Source of the DNA: Polaribacter aestuariivivens
GTDB lineage: Bacteria; Bacteroidota; Bacteroidia; Flavobacteriales; Flavobacteriaceae
Assembly (NCBI RefSeq): GCF_005885675.1
Contig: NZ_VANR01000007.1
Location: 124,001-188,000, forward strand
Length of the DNA: 64,000 nt
Direction: 5' to 3'
The notes beneath the pieces were generated by a model that ran no database searches, was not told the DNA's origin, and saw only the letters and a program-made list of their open reading frames with translations. The position numbers and the translations under genes are program-made. Numbering within the stretch: position 1 is the first letter of the stretch; each line of letters opens with the position of its first letter. Positions 1 through 7,892 of this stretch are shown here, in pieces.

Positions 1-2203
1 TACCATAACCAAAAGCCAAAGGATGTGTATTGTCTAAAGTACTTTTAAAAATACTTCCCGTAATTAAATTGGCAACACTTTTCCTTTCTCTATCTGCAAA
101 AGGCGTTAAATTATCATTTTTATTATCTGCTTTATGTTCAGAGGTTTTCTTTTTTAGTGAGAAACCATCTTTGTTTGCAAAACTGTTAACAGCATTTCCA
201 ATAGCAATTAAAGTTCCTCCAGAGCGTATCCATTTTTTTACTTTTTCTAAGGTAGATTTATTTAAAACGGAATTATAATAACCACTTGGCATGATAATTA
301 CATCGTATTTAGAAAGGTCTGTATAAGAAAAATTATCCGAATTAATATTGGTAATTGGGTATTTTAATTGTGTTTCAAAAAAGTGCCAAACTTCCCCAAA
401 ACTTAATGATGATGTTGCTTTACCAGAAATAACTGCAATTTTTTGTTTATTAATTGGTTTTACAGAAGCAGAGCCAAAATCAACACCAGATTGAGAAAAA
501 CCTGTTGAAACAGCTGTTAATTGGCGCATGTTTCTATCTGCAACTTTTATTAGTTTAGCATCAAAATCATCATTTCTATTATCGTTTCTTAAAATGATTA
601 AAGTTCCTTCTTTGTAAGATTTTCCATCTGCAGAAAATGCTTTTTGAGAAAATCTTGGTATTATATCGTTTTTTAATAAATCAGCTAAAAATGTAGCATC
701 ATCTATACTATTCCATTTTGAAATGTATGCATAAGCTGTTTTATCTTCAACATTATCAAAAGTGTATTTTTTACTTTTTACAGAAGAATTTACTTGAGAA
801 GTAGAAGCTATAGCGTTAATTCCATGAGCATATGGTAATGACCATGCTGTAATATCGTAGGTTAAAGAATCTGCTAATTTGGCATTTGGCTCAAATAAAA
901 CTTTTACCATTTTACCTTTTGGTTGATTTGTATGAATGACCAAATCATTAGCGGAAACATCAAATTTTTCATTTTTTTGATTTCTGTAATTATACCCTTT
1001 TACAGATCCATTTGTAGCATATTCATACTTGATTTCATGTTTGTCTAATAATGTTTTTAAACGATTCATTTTATCTTCATTATCGTTTTTTAAAACATAA
1101 CTTTTATAGTTTAAACCTGTATTATTAAAGAATTTTTTAAATTCAATATTTAATTTTTCTGCATTTTGTGAAGAAATTTCAACAGTAGATAAACCAGTTG
1201 TCATATGATGAATTGCTCTGTCTTTTAAGGTTAAAACTTCTCCTTCATCTGTATTTATTCCTAAACCTGCCATTCCATGACCTGCTTGTTCGTAGGTCAT
1301 TCCAATGGCACCCATATATGTTGGGTAGGTATCACCATAACTTGGGTACAACAAATCGAAACTTTCTTTTGTAAAATACAACCAACCTTCTTTGTCGAAA
1401 TATTTTGCATGATTTTTACCTATTTGAGTTTGAAAATCACGTTGCCAATCCGTAATTATTTCGTGAAACGGTTCTGCAGCAGGCGCAAAATAATATGGGT
1501 TATTAATGTATTGTTCGTGAAAATCAACATGAATGTGTGGCATCCATTTGTTGTACATTTTAATTCTTTGTGCAGATTCCACTTGCGTAACCCAAGCCCA
1601 GTCTCTATTTAAATCGAATAAATAATGATTTGGTCTTCCACCAGGCCAAGGTTCAGAATGTTCTTTAGCATTTTGATCTACATTAAAAGGAGTGCTTTTT
1701 ACTTGGTTGTACCAATTTACATATCTGTCTCTTCCATCAGGATTTATACAAGGATCTATAATTACAATAGTATTTTCTAACCAATCTTTTTTATTGGTAA
1801 CCAATTCGTAAAGTGTCAGCATAGAAGCTTCTGTACTCGAAGCTTCATTACCATGAACGTTATAACTTAACCAAACAATTGCTTTTTTATTAGTGGCATT
1901 TCCTGAAACAATTCCGCTTTGAGAAAGGTTGTTTTTTCTAATTTGGTCTAAATTATTGATGTTTTCTTGTGAAGAAATATAGCTCAAATACAAAGGTCTG
2001 TGTTCGTTTGTTTCTCCATATTTTTCCATTTTAACGTTCGATAAGGTTTTACTAACGTATTGGAAATAATCTACAACTCTATGATGTCTCGTAAAACGAG
2101 AGCCAATTTCATACCCCAAAAATTCGGATGGAGATTGAACTGTTTGAGAAAATAACGTTCCAGTAAAAAGAACAAGAACGACTAAAAATGCTTTAATTTT
2201 CAT
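1..2203 (-). CDS. M14 family zinc carboxypeptidase, secreted (3' end outside window)
   Basis: The reading frame runs open from ATG at 2203 to the left edge (734 codons), so the C-terminus is missing. It starts with a signal peptide (about 20 residues, ending near FSQ). The M14 metallocarboxypeptidase signature follows: HGNE near residue 115 (zinc His and Glu), then HIHVDFHEQY with the third zinc His, and further on YEQAGHG, whose Glu fits the catalytic base. The protein probably trims peptides from the C-terminus in the periplasm or outside the cell. After the peptidase domain comes a long region without recognised motifs, as usual in the roughly 800-residue flavobacterial members. It is transcribed away from bshC from its own TAnnTTTG promoter. 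The family call is firm; the substrate is unknown. Confidence 0.9.
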   Translation of the reverse strand, partial: MKIKAFLVVLVLFTGTLFSQTVQSPSEFLGYEIGSRFTRHHRVVDYFQYVSKTLSNVKMEKYGETNEHRPLYLSYISSQENINNLDQIRKNNLSQSGIVSGNATNKKAIVWLSYNVHGNEASSTEASMLTLYELVTNKKDWLENTIVIIDPCINPDGRDRYVNWYNQVKSTPFNVDQNAKEHSEPWPGGRPNHYLFDLNRDWAWVTQVESAQRIKMYNKWMPHIHVDFHEQYINNPYYFAPAAEPFHEIITDWQRDFQTQIGKNHAKYFDKEGWLYFTKESFDLLYPSYGDTYPTYMGAIGMTYEQAGHGMAGLGINTDEGEVLTLKDRAIHHMTTGLSTVEISSQNAEKLNIEFKKFFNNTGLNYKSYVLKNDNEDKMNRLKTLLDKHEIKYEYATNGSVKGYNYRNQKNEKFDVSANDLVIHTNQPKGKMVKVLFEPNAKLADSLTYDITAWSLPYAHGINAIASTSQVNSSVKSKKYTFDNVEDKTAYAYISKWNSIDDATFLADLLKNDIIPRFSQKAFSADGKSYKEGTLIILRNDNRNDDFDAKLIKVADRNMRQLTAVSTGFSQSGVDFGSASVKPINKQKIAVISGKATSSLSFGEVWHFFETQLKYPITNINSDNFSYTDLSKYDVIIMPSGYYNSVLNKSTLEKVKKWIRSGGTLIAIGNAVNSFANKDGFSLKKKTSEHKADNKNDNLTPFADRERKSVANLITGSIFKSTLDNTHPLAFGYG

Positions 2204-2224
2204 GTAAATAATTGATTAGAAAAC

Positions 2225-2232
2225 CAAAAGTA
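2225..2232 (-). promoter_or_regulatory. -7 promoter box TACTTTTG for the M14 peptidase gene
   Basis: On the minus strand this reads TACTTTTG, an exact match to the Bacteroidota -7 consensus TAnnTTTG, 21 nt before the ATG at 2203. No convincing -33 TTTG was seen. Confidence 0.5.
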
Positions 2233-2405
2233 ATGATTATTTTTTTTAATATTTTGAAACTCTTTTTTTAAGTTGTTAAAACTTTGTTAGATTGAAAATG
2301 AAGTTCCGACAAAGCTTAAAATATTTGTATTTTTATAAAAAATTAAACGCGCCAAATGAATCTAACGTCAGAAATTGATTGTTGCCTTAAAAGTGTTATT
2401 ATATA

Positions 2406-3998
2406 ATGAAAGTAACACAAATTCCTTTTAAAAACACTGGTTTTTTCTCTAAAACCATGCTCGATTATTTAGAGCAAAAAGAAACAATTCAACCGTTTTA
2501 TAATAATTTTCCTGATATTACAGGTTTTCATAATCAGATTGAAGAAAAAGAAAAATCTTACAGATTACAATCTAGGTTGACTTTGGTAAATGCGTTGGAA
2601 AATCAATACAAAGGTTTCAATGTTTCAGAAAAAACGAAAGAAAATATTGCTTTATTAAAACAGCAAAATACATTTACAGTAACAACAGGACATCAATTAA
2701 ACTTATTTACAGGTCCTTTATATTTCTTATATAAAATAATTTCTGCAATTAATTTAGCGGAAGAATTATCAGAAAAATTTACCGAAAAAAATTTCGTTCC
2801 AATTTATTGGATGGCAACTGAAGATCATGATTTTGATGAAATTAATTATTTCAATTTTGAAGGTAAAAAAGTATTGTGGAATAGAACAGATGGTGGCGCA
2901 GTTGGGCGATTTTCTACAGAAGGTTTAGAAACTGTTTTTGAAGTTTTTTCAAATCAATTAGGAAATTCTAAAAATGCAGAAAAATTAAAAAAACTCTTTA
3001 AAAAAGGATACTTAGAGCACACTAATTTAGCAGATGCTACTCGTTTTATAGCCAATGAGTTATTCAATGAATTCGGTTTGGTAATTATTGATGGCGATGA
3101 TAATTCTTTAAAAGAACTGTTTATTCCGTTTGTTAAAGACGAATTAGCGCATGAAACCTCTTTTAAAGAAGTGTCTAAAACCATTACTGAATTAGAAAAG
3201 GAATATAAAATACAAGTAAATCCAAGAGAAATTAATTTGTTTTATTTGAGTGAAAACTCTCGTGAACGAATTGTTTTTGAAGAGGGAGTTTACAAAGTAA
3301 ACAATACAGAAATAATTTTTTCTAAAGACGAAGTTTTAAAAGAAGTAGATGAAAATCCGTTAGCATTTTCGCCAAACGTAATTATGCGACCTTTGTATCA
3401 AGAGGTTATTTTACCTAATTTATGTTACATTGGTGGAGGAGGAGAGATGGCGTATTGGTTTGAGTTAAAGAATTATTTTGAAAAAGTAAATGTTCCTTTT
3501 CCTATTTTATTATTGCGAAATTCTGTGCAAGTTCTTTCGGAAAAACAGCAGAAAAAATTGCATAATTTAAATATTTCTCATCAGGAATTATTTTTGAATC
3601 AGCATGAATTGTTGTCTAAAAAAGTAGTAGAAAATTCTAACATTAAAATTAGCTTTGGAGATAAAATCAGTTATTTAGAAAAACAATTTTCCGAATTAAA
3701 ACAAGTCGCAGAAAAAACCGATGTTTCTTTTATTGGCGCTGTAAAAGCCCAAGAAGTAAAACAAATAAAAGGATTAAAGAATTTAGAAAAACGTTTGTTA
3801 AAAGCTGAAAAAAGAAGACAAAACGATTTAGTGGAAAGAATTACAGCATTGCAAAATCAAATTTTGCCAAACCAAAGTTTAGAAGAACGTCAACGTAATT
3901 TTTCTGAGTATTATTTAGAATATGGCGAAGATTTTATCGATGCTTTAAAGAAATCTTTAAAGCCTTTGAAATTAGAGTTTACGATTTTAGAGTTGTAG
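2406..3998 (+). CDS. bshC: Putative cysteine ligase BshC (bacillithiol synthesis)
   Basis: 530 residues, the normal length of BshC, which joins cysteine to glucosaminyl-malate in the last step of bacillithiol synthesis in the cytoplasm. Family landmarks are TGHQLNLFTGPLYF near residue 95, a Rossmann-like region with VPIYWMATEDHDFDEI near 132, and a long charged helical region (about 430-490) that forms the coiled coil. Other bsh genes are not in this window. The gene stands alone between the divergent M14 gene and rlmF. The 5' region shows no exact TAnnTTTG box. The ATG at 2406 gives the standard N-terminus. Confidence 0.93.
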   Translation: MKVTQIPFKNTGFFSKTMLDYLEQKETIQPFYNNFPDITGFHNQIEEKEKSYRLQSRLTLVNALENQYKGFNVSEKTKENIALLKQQNTFTVTTGHQLNLFTGPLYFLYKIISAINLAEELSEKFTEKNFVPIYWMATEDHDFDEINYFNFEGKKVLWNRTDGGAVGRFSTEGLETVFEVFSNQLGNSKNAEKLKKLFKKGYLEHTNLADATRFIANELFNEFGLVIIDGDDNSLKELFIPFVKDELAHETSFKEVSKTITELEKEYKIQVNPREINLFYLSENSRERIVFEEGVYKVNNTEIIFSKDEVLKEVDENPLAFSPNVIMRPLYQEVILPNLCYIGGGGEMAYWFELKNYFEKVNVPFPILLLRNSVQVLSEKQQKKLHNLNISHQELFLNQHELLSKKVVENSNIKISFGDKISYLEKQFSELKQVAEKTDVSFIGAVKAQEVKQIKGLKNLEKRLLKAEKRRQNDLVERITALQNQILPNQSLEERQRNFSEYYLEYGEDFIDALKKSLKPLKLEFTILEL

Positions 3999-4017
3999 GT
4001 TAATCAATTTAAAATGA

Positions 4018-4122
4018 TGTCTCCTCGAGCATTACTGAAATCAAAATTATTTTTGATTGAAAGTAACGAACGCAGTTCTCGAGAGGTTATAAATAAGTTC
4101 TGACTGCGCTCGAACAGACATT
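4018..4122. repeat. Dispersed intergenic repeat carrying GCAGT...AGGTTAT and ACTGCGCTCGA words
   Basis: The gap between bshC and rlmF is GC-richer than its surroundings. It carries CTCGAG-type words, GCAGTTCTCGAGAGGTTAT, and TGACTGCGCTCGAACAGACA. The same vocabulary recurs at 16341-16392 (TTGAGCGCAGTAGAAAGGTTAT), where GAGCGCAGT is the reverse complement of ACTGCGCTC. It looks like a decayed member of a dispersed, partly palindromic repeat family rather than coding sequence. Confidence 0.5.
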
Positions 4123-4128
4123 TAATAC

Positions 4129-4986
4129 ATGAAAGATAAAGGATTGCACCCAAAAAACAAATTTAATAAAGGTTATGATTTTAATGATTTAATCAAAGTA
4201 AATCCATCTTTAAAAGAATTTGTTTCGGAAAATAAATATGGAACAACAACTATTGATTTTTCCAACCCAAAAGCTGTAAAAGAACTCAATAAAGGGTTAC
4301 TTTTTTCTTATGATAAAATTGCTGTTTGGGACTTTCCTGACGAGAATTTATGTCCGCCAATTCCTGGACGATTAGATTATATTCATCATTTGGCAGATGT
4401 ACTTGCTGAAGAAAAAAATATAAAAATATTAGATATTGGTACAGGAGCAACCTGTATTTATCCGCTTTTAGGAGTTGCAGCATACAATTGGAATTTTGTG
4501 GCTACAGATATCGATTTAGATTCTTTGGACACTGCACAAGATATTATAGGCGATAATAAATTGGAGCAAAATATTACTTTAAGGCAGCAATTTGATGAAA
4601 ACCATATTTTAAAAGGAATTATCGAAGAAGGAGATTCATTTACAGCCACCATGTGCAATCCGCCTTTTTACAAATCTGCAGAAGAAGCACAAGGTGCCAA
4701 CAGACGTAAAAATAGAAATTTAGGAAATAGTGCTGTTCGAAATTTTTCTGGAAACAACAACGAATTATGGTATGTTGGAGGAGAAAAAGCGTTTTTACAC
4801 AATTATTTATACGAAAGTTCTTTGTATAAAACGTCAAGTAAATGGTTTACAAGTTTGGTTTCTAAAAAGGAAAATGTGGAGAGTTTAGAAAAATCATCTA
4901 AAAAACTGGGTGCAACAGAATTTAAAGTAATTCCATTAAGTCAAGGAAATAAAGTAACTAGAATTGTTTGTTGGAGGTTTCAGTAG
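4129..4986 (+). CDS. rlmF: 23S rRNA (adenine(1618)-N(6))-methyltransferase RlmF
   Basis: 285 residues. An SAM-binding Rossmann fold is marked by ILDIGTGATCIYPLLG near residue 102, and the catalytic N6-adenine motif NPPF lies in MCNPPFYKS near residue 180. The N-terminal part (HPKNKFNKGYDF, then LIKVNPSLKEFV) is typical of RlmF, which methylates A1618 of 23S rRNA. The gene is monocistronic, following a repeat-filled gap after bshC. ATG at 4129 gives the expected N-terminus. Confidence 0.93.
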   Translation: MKDKGLHPKNKFNKGYDFNDLIKVNPSLKEFVSENKYGTTTIDFSNPKAVKELNKGLLFSYDKIAVWDFPDENLCPPIPGRLDYIHHLADVLAEEKNIKILDIGTGATCIYPLLGVAAYNWNFVATDIDLDSLDTAQDIIGDNKLEQNITLRQQFDENHILKGIIEEGDSFTATMCNPPFYKSAEEAQGANRRKNRNLGNSAVRNFSGNNNELWYVGGEKAFLHNYLYESSLYKTSSKWFTSLVSKKENVESLEKSSKKLGATEFKVIPLSQGNKVTRIVCWRFQ

Positions 4987-4996
4987 GTGTTTTTTA

Positions 4997-5041
4997 GTTA
5001 GCAGTCTTCAGTTATCAGTTCTCAGTCAGAAGTTGGCAGTC
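4997..5041. repeat. Degenerate CAGTTATCAGT/TTGGCAGTC-type intergenic repeat
   Basis: After the rlmF stop the sequence runs through variants of one word: GCAGTCTTCAGTTATCAGTTCTCAGTC and then GTTGGCAGTC (shown in pieces). A related stretch in the opposite orientation lies at 7858-7881 (ACTGCCAACTG, ACTGCAACTG). The following 5042-5135 holds another low-information stretch with CACCTCTGTG and AATCTCTGTG words. No coding potential is visible. Confidence 0.45.
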
Positions 5042-5141
5042 ATTTGAATGAATAACAAGTAATAATCTGTTTAATCCGTAAAATTTGTGTCTTTTTTCTA
5101 TATGCACCTCTGTGTATTCTTTGTGAATCTCTGTGAAATTA

Positions 5142-5744
5142 CTAGTTAAAAACAACATCATTTATTTTATATTTTTTGCAAACAAAATGTAAAATAGTGT
5201 ATACCAACATATGCACAAAAACCAAGCAAATAAAAGCATATAATGGAACACCAAAAATCTGGTAAGGCCAATAATACGTCCAAACGCCTAAATAAATAGT
5301 TATTACTTCACCAAAAGCAGGAAGAATTAAAGCCAAAATAATTGCCAAAATAATTTTATTTTTCTGACTTTGATTTTTCAACAAAGGAATTAAGTTTCGC
5401 TCTAATTTATATAAATAATGGAAAGCCAGCATCCAAGCAAAAGGCAACCATAAAGGCAATTCTCTGGTAACTTCGTGATATTCCCAATAACCATTTGCAA
5501 CGCCCCAAGTTTCACCCACAATTCCGCCAAAACCAGTTAATAACATTCCTAGCAATAACAACCATTTTTTATTGATTTTTGGTTTTATAATCTCTTTGTA
5601 AATATTATGAATAATTTTTAGAATTAAAATCCCTGCAATAATTGCATCGTATTGTTTTAACAAACCAATTAAAACACCAGCAAGAATCAATTTAATAATA
5701 GCCTTAATAAATTCAAAAATGAAACGTTTTTTTTGAAGAATCAT
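5142..5744 (-). CDS. Multi-spanning membrane protein with duplicated GE..G.W.Y motif
   Basis: 200 residues with about five to six predicted membrane helices. An internal duplication is visible: GETWGVANGYWEY followed by LPLWLPFAWMLAF, and later GEVITIYLGVWTYYWPY followed by FGVPLYAFICLVF. Each copy has Gly-Glu, then G-x-W-x-Y, then a Pro-containing helix. This layout resembles the membrane carotenoid cyclase/DUF422-type families, but I could not assign it. No carotenoid gene is adjacent. It is convergent with rlmF and upstream of the LysM gene's terminator. Function unknown. Confidence 0.7.
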   Translation of the reverse strand: MILQKKRFIFEFIKAIIKLILAGVLIGLLKQYDAIIAGILILKIIHNIYKEIIKPKINKKWLLLLGMLLTGFGGIVGETWGVANGYWEYHEVTRELPLWLPFAWMLAFHYLYKLERNLIPLLKNQSQKNKIILAIILALILPAFGEVITIYLGVWTYYWPYQIFGVPLYAFICLVFVHMLVYTILHFVCKKYKINDVVFN

Positions 5745-5789
5745 CTAATATTTATATAGTTTTAAAAAGTTTGGCGCGTAAAATAATAA

Positions 5790-5815
5790 AAAGCCGAAGT
5801 AAAAACTTCGGCTTT
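5790..5815. terminator. Intrinsic terminator after the LysM gene (bidirectional stem)
   Basis: Perfect inverted repeat AAAGCCGAAG-N6-CTTCGGCTTT. On the minus strand it lies directly downstream of the LysM gene (stop at 5834) and is followed by T-rich sequence. Confidence 0.8.
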
Positions 5816-5833
5816 AATTTTAATAGATAATTT

Positions 5834-6208
5834 TTACAAATTAGGAATTACTAATTCTTGTCCAGGATGAATAACATCTGGATTTTTTAAGATGTTTCCA
5901 TTCGCTTTAAATATTTCTGTGTATTTAGAAGCTTTACCATAATACTGTTTTGCAATTTTACCTAAAGTTTCTCCTTTTTCTACAGTATGTCTTGCGTAAA
6001 CAGAATCATCTTCTACTTTTATATCTGCCATAATATCAGTTGGATTTTCACCACCAACTCTTTTAATTTCATCCCAAATTAAGTTTTTTTCATAAGGTGT
6101 TTTAGCAGTTCCCCAAACTTTTAATTGTCCGTTTTCTTCCTTAACGTCACCATCTTTAATATTTAACTGTTCTCCTAAATCTAAAACACTTTGATATTTT
6201 GCTTTCAT
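5834..6208 (-). CDS. LysM domain protein (Kbp/YgaU-like, BON-like N-terminus)
   Basis: 124 residues. The C-terminal half (about 72-123) is a clear LysM domain: HTVEKGETLGKIAKQYYG, then an Asn-rich middle and HPGQELVIP. The N-terminal half has the short beta-alpha pattern expected of a BON-like domain. This arrangement resembles E. coli Kbp, a cytoplasmic potassium-binding BON-LysM protein, and no signal peptide is seen. A peptidoglycan-binding role is the other possibility. It is monocistronic, with strong hairpin terminators on both sides (5790-5815 and 6255-6281). Confidence 0.85.
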   Translation of the reverse strand: MKAKYQSVLDLGEQLNIKDGDVKEENGQLKVWGTAKTPYEKNLIWDEIKRVGGENPTDIMADIKVEDDSVYARHTVEKGETLGKIAKQYYGKASKYTEIFKANGNILKNPDVIHPGQELVIPNL

Positions 6209-6254
6209 TTTAATTCTTTTTTTAATTGTTATTTTAATGACTTAAAGATACAAA

Positions 6255-6281
6255 AAAACCGAAGTAAATTACTTCGGTTTT
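6255..6281. terminator. Hairpin terminator between lpdA and the LysM gene
   Basis: Perfect 13-bp inverted repeat AAAACCGAAGTAA / TTACTTCGGTTTT around a single A. On the minus strand it lies downstream of lpdA and upstream of the LysM gene. It ends lpdA transcripts, and the LysM gene therefore probably has its own promoter. Confidence 0.75.
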
Positions 6282-6347
6282 CGATAAATGTATCTATTTT
6301 CTCGATGAAATTCTTTTCAAGTGTAAGAAAATCGAGAATTTTTTATT

Positions 6348-7736
6348 TTATAAATGAATTACTTCATCATAAGCATCTGCAACAGCTTCCATTACAGCTT
6401 CACTCATGGTTGGGTGAGGGTGAATTGCTTTTAAAACTTCATGTCCAGTAGTTTCTAACTTACGTCCTAAAACTGCTTCTGCAATCATATCTGTTACACC
6501 AGCACCAATCATGTGGCAACCTAACCATTCACCATATTTTGCATCAAAAATAACCTTTACAAAACCATCTGGAGTTCCAGCTGCTTTTGCTTTTCCAGAT
6601 GCAGAAAATGGAAATTTACCAACTTTCAATTCGTAACCAGCTTCTTTTGCTTTTGCTTCAGTCATACCAACAGATGCAATTTCTGGAGTTGCATAGGTAC
6701 AACCAGGAACGTTTCCATAATCAATAGGTTCTGTATGCAAACCAGCCAATTTTTCAACACATGTAATACCTTCAGCAGAAGCAACGTGTGCCAAAGCTTG
6801 TCCTGGAACTACGTCTCCAATTGCATAATAACCAGGAATATTTGTTTGGTAGTAATCGTTTACCAAAATTTTATCTCTATCTACAATAATACCAACATCT
6901 TCCAAACCAATATTTTCAATATTCGATTTAATTCCAACTGCCGATAATAAAATGTCTGCTTTTAGAGTTTCTTCTCCTTTTTTTGTTTTTACAGTTGCAA
7001 CAACACCTTCACCAGAAGTATCTACAGATTCTACTGAAGAATTTGTCATTACTTTAATACCTGCTTTTTTAATAGAACGCTCAAATTGCTTTGAAATATC
7101 TACATCTTCTACAGGAACAATATTTGGCATATATTCTACAATAGTAACCTCAGTTCCCATTGCATTATAAAAATGTGCAAACTCAACACCAATCGCACCA
7201 GAACCTACAACAATCATAGATTTTGGCTGACTTGGCAACGTCATTGCTTGTCTGTAACCAATTACTTTTTTACCATCTTGTGGTAAATTTGGCAATTCAC
7301 GAGAACGTGCTCCAGTTGCAATAATAATATTATCTGCACTGTATTCTGTTACAGTTCCGTCTTCAGCAGTAACATCTACTTTTTTACCAGTTTTTATTTT
7401 TCCAAAACCGTCAATAATATCAATTTTGTTCTTTTTCATTAAAAAAGCAACACCTTTGCTCATTCCATCTGCAACACCACGACTTCTTTTTATTACAGCT
7501 TCAAAATCTTTATCAATCGCTTCTGCTTTTAAACCATATTCATCAACATGTTTTAAATAATCGTACACTTGAGCCGATTTTAGCAACGCTTTTGTTGGGA
7601 TACAACCCCAGTTTAAGCAAATTCCACCTAAAGATTCTTTTTCTACAATCGCAACTTTAAAACCTAATTGAGAGGCTCTAATTCCAGTCACATAACCTCC
7701 AGGTCCACTTCCAATAATAATGATGTCGTATTTCAT
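6348..7736 (-). CDS. lpdA: Dihydrolipoyl dehydrogenase (E3)
   Basis: 462 residues, full length. FAD-binding GSGPGGYV is at residues 9-16, the redox-active disulfide GGICLNWGCIPTK at 37-49, and the NAD-binding GSGAIGVEFA near 178. The catalytic His-Glu pair is in HPHPTMSE near 440. The enzyme reoxidises dihydrolipoamide in pyruvate and 2-oxoglutarate dehydrogenase complexes and in the glycine cleavage system. No E1/E2 genes are adjacent, so it stands alone, as often in Bacteroidota. The upstream gap holds two dispersed repeats, and no standard promoter box was seen there. Confidence 0.97.
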   Translation of the reverse strand: MKYDIIIIGSGPGGYVTGIRASQLGFKVAIVEKESLGGICLNWGCIPTKALLKSAQVYDYLKHVDEYGLKAEAIDKDFEAVIKRSRGVADGMSKGVAFLMKKNKIDIIDGFGKIKTGKKVDVTAEDGTVTEYSADNIIIATGARSRELPNLPQDGKKVIGYRQAMTLPSQPKSMIVVGSGAIGVEFAHFYNAMGTEVTIVEYMPNIVPVEDVDISKQFERSIKKAGIKVMTNSSVESVDTSGEGVVATVKTKKGEETLKADILLSAVGIKSNIENIGLEDVGIIVDRDKILVNDYYQTNIPGYYAIGDVVPGQALAHVASAEGITCVEKLAGLHTEPIDYGNVPGCTYATPEIASVGMTEAKAKEAGYELKVGKFPFSASGKAKAAGTPDGFVKVIFDAKYGEWLGCHMIGAGVTDMIAEAVLGRKLETTGHEVLKAIHPHPTMSEAVMEAVADAYDEVIHL

Positions 7737-7757
7737 TCTTTTATATTTTAATGATTT

Positions 7758-7832
7758 GGGCGTTTTAACAGGCTTTCCATTATATCTTTTTTTCGTTCCT
7801 CAAAAAAGGATGCCATTTCAATCCTTAACGCG
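7758..7832 (+). repeat. Dispersed GGGCGTT...GGCTTTCC...CAATCC.TAACGCG repeat, copy 1
   Basis: The segment reads GGGCGTT, then GGCTTTCC, TTTTTCGTTCC, AAAAAAGGATGCCA, TTTCAATCC and TAACGCG. The same order of blocks recurs at 16401-16576, where TCAAAAAAGGATGCCA plus CAATCGCTAACGCA occurs on the plus strand and GGGCGTT..GCTTTC..CAATCGCTAACGCA on the minus strand. It is non-coding and lies upstream of lpdA. Confidence 0.65.
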
Positions 7833-7857
7833 TGCTAATTTACTAACTTTTGTCCTT

Positions 7858-7881
7858 ACTGCCAACTGCGTACTGCAACTG
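7858..7881. repeat. Short tandem ACTGC(C)AACTG repeat
   Basis: Two near-identical units, ACTGCCAACTG and ACTGCAACTG, separated by CGT, lie between copy 1 of the GGGCG repeat and the argS stop. The words are the reverse complement of those at 4997-5041. Confidence 0.4.
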
Positions 7882-7892
7882 TTGACTTATTT

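Noticed and set aside
2346-5780. CGCGCCAAA at about 2348 and its reverse complement TTTGGCGCG at about 5770
   Set aside because: A single shared 9-mer, most likely chance; the surrounding sequences do not align.
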